Part shown: piece after piece, positions 9,445 to 18,108 of the stretch | How the letters are laid out: each line of letters begins with the position of its first letter | Position numbering within the stretch: the stretch's first letter is position 1 | NCBI GenBank assembly: GCA_050872785.1 | Contig: JBNMHO010000004.1 | Span: forward strand, 20,939 to 84,938 | Reading direction: 5' to 3' | Length of the DNA stretch: 64,000 bases | Source: UBA7862 sp050872785 | Lineage (GTDB): Bacteria; Bacillota; Clostridia; Christensenellales; UBA1242 | Position numbers and translations under genes: made by a program | Notes under the pieces: generated by a model | Databases searched by the model: none | What the model was told of the DNA's origin: nothing | What the model saw: only the letters and a program-made list of their open reading frames with translations

Positions 9445-11207
9445 ATTTCATCATCTCCCATGCTATACAGTGCTTTAAGTTGACTTAAGAGTTCTCGTTT
9501 TATTATTTCAAACTCACCAAGAGAATTTTCGTCAATATATTTTGCACGTGCGATTTTTTGCTTTGCTCTCATGGACAAAAGTTCGTTTATGCCAATGCCG
9601 TCAGAAATTGCCTTCATGCAACTGTCATAATAAAGTTTTATGACTTCAAGCATTTTGCATTGTTTTTTAAGTGAAGAATAGGTGTCCACTGGGTCAAAAG
9701 CGTTTTGGTGCAAAAAATCTTCCCTTATCATTTTTGCCACATCAAGAGTTAGTCTATCTTTGCTTGAAAGAGAGTCTGCCCCTACGAGTCTTATAATTTC
9801 AAGAAGCGAACCTTCTTCTTGAAGGATATTCATAACAAAAGCCTTAAGCCCCGCAAAATTTGTAGAAACATTATTTTCAAACCAAGGTGCAAGTTGAGTG
9901 GAGTAAAGCGAATAACTTTGGAGCCAGTCGATTGCTGGGAAGTGTCTTTTGTATGCAAGGCTTGAACTTAGCCCCCAGAAAGTTTTAACAACACGCAAAG
10001 TTGCTTGCGACACAGGTTCACTTAGGTCACCCCCCGGAGGTGACACCGCTCCAATAACTGTGACAGAGCCTTTTCTGGGTTTTGTCCCAAGGGTTTCCAC
10101 AAGCCCTGCTCTTTCATAGAACTCTGCCAGTCTGCTGGACAAATATGCTGGATATCCTTCGTCCCCCGGCATTTCTTCAAGTCGTCCGCTCATTTCTCTT
10201 AATGCTTCTGCCCAGCGAGATGTGGAGTCTGCCATAAGAGCAACATTATATCCCATATCACGAAAATATTCTGCAATAGTTATTCCAGTGTAAATTGACG
10301 CTTCCCTTGCAGACACTGGCATATCCGAAGTGTTTGCAATAAGAATTGTTCGTTTTATAAGTGGCTGTTTTGTCTTTGGGTCAAGAAGTGTTGGAAATTC
10401 ATTCATAACGTCTGTCATTTCGTTTCCACGTTCGCCGCAGCCAATGTAAACAATGATATCCGCATCAGCCCATTTTGCAAGTTGATGTTGAACAATAGTT
10501 TTTCCACTGCCGAATGGCCCCGGAACACCCGCAACACCGCCCCTTGCTATTGGGAAAAGTGCATCAATAACCCTTTGACCAGTGACCATTGGCTCCACAA
10601 GTGGAAGCTTTTTTGCATATGGTCTATTTCGTCTTATGGCACACTTTTGAAGCATTTGAATATTAAAAGTCTTGTTTCCATTTTTCAAAACAGCAACTAT
10701 GTCGTCAATTTTGAAGTCGCCTTCTTCAATTTTTTCAACAACACCGCTTGCTCCTTGTGGCACGAGAATTTTGTGTCTTATGGCTATTGTTTCATCAACA
10801 TATCCCAGTTCGTCACCGCTTTCAAGACTTTCACCCACTTTGCAAGCTGGATAAAAATGCCAAAATTTTGTCCTATCAAGCGAGTTTGCTTGCATGCCAC
10901 GAACAATTCTATTTCCAAACTTTTCTCTCAGTTCGTCAAGCGGTCTTTGTATGCCGTCAAAAATTCTTCCTACAATGCCAGGCGCAAGTTCCACAGACAA
11001 TGGCTCGCCCGTTGACACAACTTCTTCCCCAACAGAAAGCATTGATGTATCTTCATACACTTGAATGGAGGCTATGCCATTTCTCATTTCTATAATTTCG
11101 CCCGTAAGCATAAGTTTGCCTATTTTCACCACATCAAAAAGCCGACAATCTTGCATATTATCTGCTTGAACTAGTGGTCCTGACACTTTGACAATTTTAC
11201 CCTTCAT
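9441..11207 (-). CDS. ntpA: V-type ATPase catalytic subunit A
   Basis: Hydrolyses (or makes) ATP in the A3B3 head. The P-loop GPFGSGKT is at about residues 230-237, with the non-homologous region before it and the catalytic region (GCGERGNEMTDVMNEFP) after it. I place the start at the ATG whose product begins MKGKIVKVSGP, because GAGGAGG lies four to five bases upstream. A longer reading starting 33 bases earlier lacks such a site. The 588-residue length is typical. The start lies inside the end of the subunit F gene (11-base overlap). Confidence 0.95.
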   Translation of the reverse strand: MKGKIVKVSGPLVQADNMQDCRLFDVVKIGKLMLTGEIIEMRNGIASIQVYEDTSMLSVGEEVVSTGEPLSVELAPGIVGRIFDGIQRPLDELREKFGNRIVRGMQANSLDRTKFWHFYPACKVGESLESGDELGYVDETIAIRHKILVPQGASGVVEKIEEGDFKIDDIVAVLKNGNKTFNIQMLQKCAIRRNRPYAKKLPLVEPMVTGQRVIDALFPIARGGVAGVPGPFGSGKTIVQHQLAKWADADIIVYIGCGERGNEMTDVMNEFPTLLDPKTKQPLIKRTILIANTSDMPVSAREASIYTGITIAEYFRDMGYNVALMADSTSRWAEALREMSGRLEEMPGDEGYPAYLSSRLAEFYERAGLVETLGTKPRKGSVTVIGAVSPPGGDLSEPVSQATLRVVKTFWGLSSSLAYKRHFPAIDWLQSYSLYSTQLAPWFENNVSTNFAGLKAFVMNILQEEGSLLEIIRLVGADSLSSKDRLTLDVAKMIREDFLHQNAFDPVDTYSSLKKQCKMLEVIKLYYDSCMKAISDGIGINELLSMRAKQKIARAKYIDENSLGEFEIIKRELLSQLKALYSMGDDEI

Positions 11208-11529
11208 TTTTCTCCTCCTCAAGCATAATTTTGGCACCAATAGCCCGCTCCATATCCGTCACAATTTTCCCCAGCGCATATGGGTTTTCTTCATCTCTGT
11301 TTGGCACAACAAGAATAACGGGGTAAGCAGAAGTTCTTGTTTGCTCAATCAAGTCTTCGCACAGTTTTGCATAGTTTATTTGAATTAAAATAACTTTGTA
11401 GTTTGAAATGAGTTTGCTCAGAGTGGCTCTGATTTTATCTCTCCCCGTTGGAGAAAAAACATCACAGCCAATCGCCTTAAAGAGCATAATCATGTCTTTA
11501 CTCCCCAAAATTGCAATTTTATCTTCCAT
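11197..11529 (-). CDS. ntpG: V-type ATPase subunit F (NtpG, central stalk)
   Basis: Small central-stalk subunit that sits on subunit D. The 110-residue product starts MEDKIAILGSKDMIMLFKAI and ends with acidic residues. Family features are the N-terminal Rossmann-like strand (IAILG) and the YPVILVVP block. The ATG chosen has a GGAG site at correct spacing; the upstream in-frame extension would overlap ntpC. In E. hirae nomenclature this gene is ntpG although the protein is subunit F. Confidence 0.88.
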   Translation of the reverse strand: MEDKIAILGSKDMIMLFKAIGCDVFSPTGRDKIRATLSKLISNYKVILIQINYAKLCEDLIEQTRTSAYPVILVVPNRDEENPYALGKIVTDMERAIGAKIMLEEEKNEG

Positions 11530-11530
11530 T

Positions 11531-12466
11531 TCAATCTCCAAGTAGCATTTGCTTTGCCTTATCCGCAATGTTATTTCTAACAAAAAGCAAACACATTCTA
11601 CAGTTTTTAATTTCCGCTAACTTTTTCAAAACATAATACACAAATTGTGCTGGACTATCCATATCAAATCTCAATGGCTCACAATATTTGAGTAGCAACA
11701 TATTTTGCTCTTTTTCAAACTTAATAAGCGCCTTATCCTTGCTTTCAAAAACAAGTTCCGCCATATTTTTAAGCAGTTTATTCTCAACCTGCCCCACACA
11801 AAATTTATCTTTTCCAAAAATTCCTTGCAGTGTTTTTTTATTTAAAAACCCACATACAACAAGGCTCTTTTCAAAATTTAATTCATCTTTCGCCCTAAGG
11901 CAAACGGATAAGTTTTGTTTATCACATTCAAGTTTTACAAGGTCACAGAGGAGTCCTTTTTTAAACATTTCTCGCATAATTTTATACTTATTTTGCTTGA
12001 AATATCTATCCAGTTCTTCAGCCCCACTTTCTGGTGTAAAATTCTCAAACAAAGTCTTTATGGCTGCGGCAACGCTTTTTTCAAATATAGAGAAATCTCT
12101 TTTTGCCACAAAACTTGCCATTCTTTTGTTATCACAAAAGTCGTAATTTTGAACATAATTTTCCCAATCTATTCCAACAAGTTGAGCCTTGCAAATTGTG
12201 GATAAATTGTCAGAAATGAGTGGGAAAATGAAGAAATTTTTGACCATTTCATTTGGAGAATCATTTGACACAAATTCAAAGAGTTTTCTCTCTTCCATAT
12301 CCAGATACTCGTCAACGTTTGCGTCATCGCTTAGACGGAAGGCATTTCTGAGCAAATTTTCCGCATCTAGAGAATTGCTGCAAGATAGCACACTTGCATA
12401 GAAATCTTTTGGCAAAAGTCGTGCTTCATTTACGCTTACAACGCCAGATGAATAAAGATAACTCAT
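11531..12466 (-). CDS. ntpC: V-type ATPase subunit C (AC39-like)
   Basis: Joins the central stalk to the membrane c-ring (subunit C/d, AC39 family). The 311-residue, largely helical protein starts SYLYSSGVVSVNEARLL, a typical beginning for the family, and has a poorly conserved body as is usual. The assignment rests on this start, the length and the exact position between ntpE and ntpG in the standard ntp order. One base separates it from ntpG. Confidence 0.85.
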   Translation of the reverse strand: MSYLYSSGVVSVNEARLLPKDFYASVLSCSNSLDAENLLRNAFRLSDDANVDEYLDMEERKLFEFVSNDSPNEMVKNFFIFPLISDNLSTICKAQLVGIDWENYVQNYDFCDNKRMASFVAKRDFSIFEKSVAAAIKTLFENFTPESGAEELDRYFKQNKYKIMREMFKKGLLCDLVKLECDKQNLSVCLRAKDELNFEKSLVVCGFLNKKTLQGIFGKDKFCVGQVENKLLKNMAELVFESKDKALIKFEKEQNMLLLKYCEPLRFDMDSPAQFVYYVLKKLAEIKNCRMCLLFVRNNIADKAKQMLLGD

Positions 12467-12489
12467 ATTTCCTCCCGCTTTATCGACTT

Positions 12490-13047
12490 TTAAAATAACA
12501 ATTCTGAAATCTCTTTTAAGTTGTTTCCAATATAATCTTCAACAAGTGTTTCAAAAAGCAAATTTTTATCACACTTTTCGCCACACAAAAATAATCCCTC
12601 TTTTTCGCCTGCTTTAACTTCAAGCGAAAGTTTTTTGACTGACGGAAGCGACAAAATGTCATTTTCTGTTAGGCTATTACATTTCCAAAAAACAGTGTCG
12701 CCGCTTTCTGCATTTTTCTTCAAAAGACCTTCAAAAAAATTCTTTGCTTGCGTCTTCCCCATGTTGCAAAGTTCCAAAACCGCCTCATTTTTTATCTTTT
12801 CAAGCAATTTTGTTTTGCTTTTAAGCTCCACTTTCTTACATTCGATTTTGGCACTTACATCTGTGGCAGAAGAAATTTCTTTTTCTTTTTGTTTCAACCT
12901 TTTTGAAGTTTCCCCGCTTTTTTCTTTTTGCCAAGAAAGTTCTTCTCGTTGCATTTTTGCCGCTTGCTTTTCGGCGGCGTCCACGATGTCCTCTGCTTGA
13001 ATTTTTGCGTCAGTCAATATTCTATCAACAATCAAATCACCTTGCAT
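12490..13047 (-). CDS. ntpE: V-type ATPase subunit E (peripheral stalk)
   Basis: Peripheral stator stalk subunit that pairs with the G/H-type subunit encoded first in the operon. The 185-residue product begins MQGDLIVDRILTDAKIQAED, has a long charged N-terminal helix (coiled coil) and a compact C-terminal domain, as in the family. I chose the ATG ten bases after the ntpK stop, preceded by AAGGGG. A longer reading would overlap ntpK by about 50 bases and looks artefactual. Confidence 0.82.
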   Translation of the reverse strand: MQGDLIVDRILTDAKIQAEDIVDAAEKQAAKMQREELSWQKEKSGETSKRLKQKEKEISSATDVSAKIECKKVELKSKTKLLEKIKNEAVLELCNMGKTQAKNFFEGLLKKNAESGDTVFWKCNSLTENDILSLPSVKKLSLEVKAGEKEGLFLCGEKCDKNLLFETLVEDYIGNNLKEISELLF

Positions 13048-13057
13048 ACTTGTCCCC

Positions 13058-13501
13058 TTATGGCAAAAGAAGTAGCGACACGACAAGTGACAAAATGGCG
13101 TAAGTTTCAATCATTGCTGGGAAAAGAATAAGTTTGCCCGACAAAGTGTCTTTTTTAGCAACGGCTTGGATACAACTTGCAGATGTTTTGCCTTGAAGAA
13201 CTGGTGTCAAAAGCCCTGTGACAGTTAGTGGAAGTGACGCCAAAAGAATATTTAGCCCCGTTGCAAGACTTATGCCCATTGTGCAACTGCTTGAAGCAAC
13301 AATAGCAAACACAAAGCCATAAATACCTTGCGTTGCTGGAAGGACAACAAGCACCAAAAGTTTGCTAAACTTCTTTGAGTCTTCGCTCAAAACACCCGCC
13401 GCAGTTTGCCCCGTTTTGGTTAGCCCTATAGCTGACCCCATTCCACACAAAAATACACATAACACAAGCCCCGCTAGTCCAATTACAAATCCCCATTCCA
13501 T
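13058..13501 (-). CDS. ntpK: V-type ATPase proteolipid (rotor c-ring), predicted Na+-binding
   Basis: 147 residues with four membrane helices in two hairpins, the duplicated c-subunit form of the V-type rotor ring. The ion-carrying carboxylate is E132 in helix 4 (PAMIETYAI). Helix 2 reads VVLPATQGIYGFV and helix 3 ends PVLQGKTSAS. The residues L54, T57, Q58, Q103 and E132 match, with a constant offset of seven, the Na+ ligands reported for E. hirae NtpK (L61, T64, Q65, Q110, E139). The first hairpin has Q where a second carboxylate would be, as in NtpK. Sodium coupling is therefore the likely mode; this is inference from conserved ligands. Confidence 0.92.
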   Translation of the reverse strand: MEWGFVIGLAGLVLCVFLCGMGSAIGLTKTGQTAAGVLSEDSKKFSKLLVLVVLPATQGIYGFVFAIVASSSCTMGISLATGLNILLASLPLTVTGLLTPVLQGKTSASCIQAVAKKDTLSGKLILFPAMIETYAILSLVVSLLLLP

Positions 13502-13520
13502 AACATTTTTCCTCCTTTAA

Positions 13521-15437
13521 TTATTCGTTATTTCCTGTTATATTTACATACGAGAACCCAGAACCGAATGGCTCAAACAGTTCCCCTTCGCCTTCATAAA
13601 ATCTTGAGAAGAACTCTACATATTGAAGCCTTGCGACATGGATATATGCACTAAGACAGCCCATTGAAAGATTGAACCCATGCCCAATTAAAAGAATTAT
13701 CGCCCCAACAAGATAGGTTGCCGCACTGCTAAAAAATGGAACAGCCAACTGATTGACAATGCCCGCAATGATTGCACCACTTAACATCAGTCCAAAAAGT
13801 CTTGCATAACTCAAAATATCAGAAAAAATATTGATTATTCCATACACTGCTCCAAAACTTTTTGTAAGACGGTTTATGCCCTTTTGAGTGGCTATTAAGC
13901 CCACAACACTTATTGTAACTGACGCAATGGCAACATACATGCCAATCATCTTTACTCCCTCAATAAGTCCCGCTATGTCAAGTGCCACAAGCCCTATGCC
14001 TACAAAGAAGCCTTCCCACACAAGTGCCGAAAATATTGCCTCTGCCACTTGTTTTCTTTTTATGAGCAAAATTGCCTTAAGAAGCAGCGACGCCATAATT
14101 TGCACTGCGCCCGCCCCAAGACAAATGCCGAGCATTGCAATAACATCTTTTGTTGGATTCGGCATTATTCTAGGCGGAACAATGCTCCAAACATCGCTTC
14201 CCACACCAAACATTGAACCAAAGAGTATTCCAAATATTATCGCAAACACCCCACCCGTTGCAAGCACGCCACATAGTTTCTTAAACGACGTTTCCTTTTT
14301 CTGCATTGCTCCGACAAATGTCCCAAACAGAACAAGCACGAAGCCATATCCAATGTCCGCCACAACAAAGCCAAAGAAAAGCGAAAAGAAGAAAGTCAAA
14401 AGTCCATTTGGGTCAAGTTCCCTATAGTTTGGCGAAGAATACATGTTTGTCACAAATTCAAAGTTGCTAACAATTTTGTTGTTTTTAAGAAGTGTTGACG
14501 GCATTTCATTTTTTGGAATTTCCAAAAATTCTTTCTCCATGCAAATTCCAAGTTTGTCCAAACACTTATCCACATAACTGACTTTGTCCTTTGGCAGATA
14601 GCCCTCAAGCACAAAAGTTTGTTTTGTTGAACGAACAAGGTTCTCGGCATCCAACTTTTCCATGCAAAACTTAGTGTGGTCAAGTGATAACTTAAGGTTT
14701 TTGATACTGGACGAAAAGGCTTTCAATTTTTCTTCACAAGCATGAATTTTATTGTTGTTTCTTATTATCTCGTTTTGACATTCGGCAACAAGAGCCTTGC
14801 TTGTTTTGTCATAATCAAACGGACATTTTGAAAACCCAATTTCAGCCAAACTTCTTGATACAACAACGCTTTCAGATTTATGGCAACACACCTTCAAAAC
14901 TCTGCCCTCGTCACCGCACACTTCAACAACCGTAAGTGGACAGTCTTTCAAAACTTCTGGCAGTCTTTCGCTATTTCCCTCTGGCAAAAGTCCCACATAA
15001 ATATCCACATGTTTTGTGCTTTTGAAATCAGAAAACTTCTCGCTTAAACAAAGATATGGTTCATAGGTCGAACTTCTTGTGACAATTTTCTCATTCTCTC
15101 GCTTTAATGTACCAATTTCCTTTTGAAGTTCATCAATTTGCTCAAGCGTTTTCTCGCAGTCAAAATTCCCGTTCACAAACTCCTCTGCACTCATGTCAAG
15201 CGTTTCTTCGTCAATCTTTCCCACGGCGTCTTGCACAACTTCTATCGAACGAGCAATCTTATCATGTAGCGATTGCATATCGCCATATTTTTCCTCACAA
15301 AAGTTGCATGCCGTGCCGTCAATGTTTGTTGTTTTTTTAAGTTCCACACAGCGAGTTCTGAAGAGTTCGTTTAATATCTTTTCTTTATCCATGGAGAGTG
15401 CAACAAGTTTAAGTTTTGACATTTCAACAATAGCCAT
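13521..15437 (-). CDS. ntpI: V-type ATPase subunit I (membrane stator a-subunit)
   Basis: Supplies the ion half-channels next to the c-ring. It has 638 residues. The N-terminal half (to about 330) is soluble with charged coiled-coil stretches. The C-terminal half holds multiple membrane helices, beginning with the segment LLTFFFSLFFGFVVADIGYG and including the family block FSDILSYARLFGLMLSGAIIAG and the late LIGHGFNLSMGCLSAYIHVARLQ region, both positively diagnostic. It overlaps the upstream small stalk gene by 14 bases. Confidence 0.95.
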   Translation of the reverse strand: MAIVEMSKLKLVALSMDKEKILNELFRTRCVELKKTTNIDGTACNFCEEKYGDMQSLHDKIARSIEVVQDAVGKIDEETLDMSAEEFVNGNFDCEKTLEQIDELQKEIGTLKRENEKIVTRSSTYEPYLCLSEKFSDFKSTKHVDIYVGLLPEGNSERLPEVLKDCPLTVVEVCGDEGRVLKVCCHKSESVVVSRSLAEIGFSKCPFDYDKTSKALVAECQNEIIRNNNKIHACEEKLKAFSSSIKNLKLSLDHTKFCMEKLDAENLVRSTKQTFVLEGYLPKDKVSYVDKCLDKLGICMEKEFLEIPKNEMPSTLLKNNKIVSNFEFVTNMYSSPNYRELDPNGLLTFFFSLFFGFVVADIGYGFVLVLFGTFVGAMQKKETSFKKLCGVLATGGVFAIIFGILFGSMFGVGSDVWSIVPPRIMPNPTKDVIAMLGICLGAGAVQIMASLLLKAILLIKRKQVAEAIFSALVWEGFFVGIGLVALDIAGLIEGVKMIGMYVAIASVTISVVGLIATQKGINRLTKSFGAVYGIINIFSDILSYARLFGLMLSGAIIAGIVNQLAVPFFSSAATYLVGAIILLIGHGFNLSMGCLSAYIHVARLQYVEFFSRFYEGEGELFEPFGSGFSYVNITGNNE

Positions 15438-15744
15438 CTTGCACCCCCTGCACCACCCGTTTTGTAGTAGCGGCTATTGCATTCATTTTCTCATTCTCAA
15501 GGTTGTCAAACTCCGCTTGTTTTTTTGCCACAATGTCTTGCAATTTCTCAGCGTATTTTTTCTCTAGTTTATTTAGTTCAATCACATATCTTTTTTTGTC
15601 AAGTTCCAAAAACTCTTCTCTGTCTTTTGATAATTGCTCGGACTTTTTGGAAACAATTTCTTGTGACTTTGTTTGAGCCAAAGACACAATTTGTTCTGCT
15701 TGTTCTTCTGCCAAAAGAATTTTGTCAATATATGCAGTTTTCAT
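15424..15744 (-). CDS. ntpF: V-type ATPase peripheral stalk subunit (G/H type, NtpF position)
   Basis: A 106-residue protein that is almost entirely charged helix (Glu, Lys, Gln), beginning MKTAYIDKILLAEEQAEQIV. It is the expected partner of subunit E in the right-handed coiled-coil stator stalk. Its position as first gene before ntpI matches E. hirae ntpF. A GGAGG site lies five bases before the ATG. Function is assigned mainly from composition and operon position. Confidence 0.75.
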   Translation of the reverse strand: MKTAYIDKILLAEEQAEQIVSLAQTKSQEIVSKKSEQLSKDREEFLELDKKRYVIELNKLEKKYAEKLQDIVAKKQAEFDNLENEKMNAIAATTKRVVQGVQDGYC

Positions 15745-15766
15745 TTTTTGCCTCCAATTATTTTAC

Positions 15767-15804
15767 AAAAAAGGGACCACAAAACCTATGCCGAGCAATC
15801 CCTT
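15767..15804 (-). terminator. Leader hairpin with T-run upstream of the V-ATPase operon (possible attenuator)
   Basis: On the minus strand AAGGGA pairs with TCCCTT around a 22-base loop and is followed by TTTTTT, only 23-30 bases before the first ATPase start codon. The stem is short, so termination would be partial at best. If transcription starts at the upstream promoter candidate, this hairpin lies in the leader. Confidence 0.35.
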
Positions 15805-15830
15805 GTCAAATACTATTATGTGCTATATAA

Positions 15831-15860
15831 ATAATACTATAAATAGCCCCCTTTTATCAA
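15831..15860 (-). promoter_or_regulatory. Candidate promoter of the V-ATPase operon
   Basis: Minus-strand TTGATA, 18-base spacer, TATTAT. A second, poorer candidate (TTGACA at 15804-15809 with a weak TAGGTT 15 bases on) overlaps the leader hairpin. The choice between them is uncertain. Confidence 0.35.
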
Positions 15861-15903
15861 GCAAAAGTGCCATGTTTTTGGATAAAATTTCCATAATTTT
15901 TGC

Positions 15904-15934
15904 ATAAAAAAACCTTGGCGCAAAATTCCAAGGC
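15904..15934 (-). terminator. Rho-independent terminator of the small membrane-protein gene
   Basis: Minus-strand CCTTGG, nine-base loop, CCAAGG, then seven T residues. It separates the 85-residue membrane-protein gene from the V-ATPase operon. Confidence 0.8.
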
Positions 15935-15944
15935 TGTTTTCTAT

Positions 15945-16202
15945 TTATCTTGTTTGGATGTAAATCACCACGTAAATTGAAATGATGATAAGTCCAGCTA
16001 GAATGAGAAGCAATCCGGCAAGTTTAAGTGCCATATTAACTTTATCGTCACTTTTAATTTCGTTTGAATGTCTAACTGCTCTTGTTATTCTTGCTGACAA
16101 TGCCACAAGCGCAATGCCCAAAACGACAAGCACAAGCCCAACTATAACAAGTGGTTCACTCAAAAATTGTACAAGAGTTCTTCCAAGCATATCTCCCAAC
16201 AT
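15945..16202 (-). CDS. Small two-helix membrane protein, unknown function
   Basis: 85 residues. One hydrophobic segment lies at about 18-38 (VIVGLVLVVLGIALVALSA) and one at about 58-80 (LAGLLLILAGLIIISIYVVI), with a basic/polar loop between (RITRAVRHSNEIKSDDK). It is not an ATPase subunit I recognise, although it lies just upstream of that operon. A strong GGAGGG site precedes the ATG, and a good promoter and its own terminator make it a single-gene unit. The clean gene signals make it real; function unknown. Confidence 0.7.
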   Translation of the reverse strand: MLGDMLGRTLVQFLSEPLVIVGLVLVVLGIALVALSARITRAVRHSNEIKSDDKVNMALKLAGLLLILAGLIIISIYVVIYIQTR

Positions 16203-16232
16203 TTTTCACCCTCCAAATTTAATTTCTGCCAT

Positions 16233-16261
16233 ATTATATCAAATGTAGATTAAAATTTCAA
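16233..16261 (-). promoter_or_regulatory. Promoter of the small membrane-protein gene
   Basis: Minus-strand TTGAAA, 17-base spacer, TATAAT, about 30 bases upstream of the start codon. Confidence 0.7.
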
Positions 16262-16350
16262 TAGTAATTTTGCACAAAATAACTTTTTATGAAAATTTAT
16301 CACATTTTTTGTGTTTTCCCACCTATTTTTATGCCAATTTCTATCGATTT

Positions 16351-18003
16351 TTACAAATTTTGCACTTCAAGATTATACTTTGTTGTGAAGTCATAAAAGT
16401 CTTCTTGTGTAATTTTAAACTTATTACAAATTTTACTCAAAGGTGCGTGCCTAGTGTCTTTTAATATGTCCCACGCAAGAAATGCCGCCAACACATTTTC
16501 GTCAACGTTATCATTTTTTATTTTTCGCTCCAGTCTAACAACTGGCTTTGCTATTGTCAGTTGAAAGTTTGCGATGTCAGTAAAAATGTATCTTACAAGC
16601 AACATAACGGCGTTATAAAGGTTCATGTTATTTGTTTTTGTTGCCAAGTTGTTTGGCAAAATGATTTTTGAAAAGATATCGTCACGAACAATGCAAACTC
16701 GCCTTGTGCAATTTAGCCCCGCACGCTTTAGGGCAATTCTGTTTTTCAAACTTGTTTTTATCTGTCTGCCAAGGAGAATAAAGTCAAAGAACTCATCAAG
16801 GCAATTATCATCTATTGAAGCAAGTTTCAAAAGAAGCAGCGAAGAAATATTTGTTTCTTGCTTTGCTATGTAATAAAACAAGTCTTCGTTTTCTTTAAAC
16901 TCATTCAAAAGTGCCTCTGGCGTTTGAACAAGCATTTCTTTAACTTTTGCATTTATAATATTCTCTTCTCGTTTTGGAATATTAAAGATATATTTGAAAT
17001 TGTGTTTTTTATTATCGCCACAGAACTTCAAATAATAGTCAAAAATATATCCGTCAAATGGGTCAAGAAGTTTCAAATCAAGAAGTCTAGTCTTTATTTG
17101 CTCACCTTTGCCGCAGTTTATGCAAGTTATGCAATACAAGAAGTCCAACTCAGGCTCTGCCGTTCCGCTTTCAACATATCCTCGCATATACTCAGCGGCA
17201 AGTTCATTTTCCCCCACTTGCGAAAATGAAGCACCTATTCTATATCTCTGCTCCATGTCCACGTTGTCAATGTTTTGTAGTCGTTTTTTAATTTCCTCAC
17301 ATTTCTCGTTATTTCCCAAGGAATATTCAATTAACATTTGACTTATCAAATCTTGAACGGACTCTTTGCCATAAGTCTTTATAATTTCACTCGCTCTATC
17401 CATTTCCCCCGCAAAAAAATATGCCATAACAAGTTCGTTTCTTATGTCATCATCATGAAAATTCGCCATGTTCTCATAAGTTTTTATTGCTTCTTCCAAG
17501 TTGCCTTGTGACATTTTTTCATGCGCAAGAAGCAAGTTATGTTTCAAGAGATAATCGTCATTGACAAGTTGCAAAGCAGGTTTCCCTTTTTGAATTCTGT
17601 CAATTTCGGCAAACATTTCCTTAAAATATTGTGCTTGTGGGCTGTCTTTGTGTTGATTTAAATAAACATTTGCATAAAATCTTGCAACGTCATATTCTTC
17701 AAGCATAAAATATGCCCGAGCGAGCATTGTATAAACAAGGTCAGCATGTGAATCGTCCGTTTTCTTCAGCACTTTATAGCCATAAAAAATACCCATAGGA
17801 ATCATTCTAAGTTCATAATATATCCCCGAGCGAATTGAGTTTACAAGGAATTCCTCCTCATCATTCAGTTCCATTTGGCCAGCTATGCGAAGATATTTTA
17901 GCGCTTTCTTATATTCCTGCTCCTCCTCAAAAAACTTCCTCGCACGGAACAGATAAAAGATTGGCTTTTTCTTAATGTTTATAACTTTTCTTTCTTCTTC
18001 CAT
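16351..18003 (-). CDS. TPR-repeat protein, unknown function
   Basis: 550 residues, no signal peptide and no membrane helix. The N-terminal two thirds consist of helical pairs of TPR type, for example ALKYLRIAGQMELNDEEEF, MLARAYFMLEEYDVARFYAN and NLEEAIKTYENMANFHDDD. The C-terminal third is helical and unrecognised. Such proteins are scaffolds for protein contacts; no partner is indicated. The start codon lacks an obvious Shine-Dalgarno sequence, and the promoter places the transcript start about 14 bases upstream. Monocistronic. Confidence 0.75.
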   Translation of the reverse strand: MEEERKVINIKKKPIFYLFRARKFFEEEQEYKKALKYLRIAGQMELNDEEEFLVNSIRSGIYYELRMIPMGIFYGYKVLKKTDDSHADLVYTMLARAYFMLEEYDVARFYANVYLNQHKDSPQAQYFKEMFAEIDRIQKGKPALQLVNDDYLLKHNLLLAHEKMSQGNLEEAIKTYENMANFHDDDIRNELVMAYFFAGEMDRASEIIKTYGKESVQDLISQMLIEYSLGNNEKCEEIKKRLQNIDNVDMEQRYRIGASFSQVGENELAAEYMRGYVESGTAEPELDFLYCITCINCGKGEQIKTRLLDLKLLDPFDGYIFDYYLKFCGDNKKHNFKYIFNIPKREENIINAKVKEMLVQTPEALLNEFKENEDLFYYIAKQETNISSLLLLKLASIDDNCLDEFFDFILLGRQIKTSLKNRIALKRAGLNCTRRVCIVRDDIFSKIILPNNLATKTNNMNLYNAVMLLVRYIFTDIANFQLTIAKPVVRLERKIKNDNVDENVLAAFLAWDILKDTRHAPLSKICNKFKITQEDFYDFTTKYNLEVQNL

Positions 18004-18023
18004 AATTAAAATTTATTCTTTAG

Positions 18024-18052
18024 ATTGTAAAAAAAACACAGAATAATGTCAA
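18024..18052 (-). promoter_or_regulatory. Promoter of the TPR gene
   Basis: Minus-strand TTGACA, 17-base spacer, TACAAT. The predicted transcript start is about 14 bases before the ATG, a very short leader without a visible ribosome-binding site. Confidence 0.7.
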
Positions 18053-18108
18053 AAATTCTCCTATAATGTTATTTTAGCAAAAAAATTGTCTTTTAAAAAG
18101 AGATTTTG

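Noticed and set aside
16262..16340. Third phased A-tract array upstream of the small membrane-protein gene
   Set aside because: Tract spacing (roughly 16, 21, 9, 12) does not follow the helical repeat well enough.
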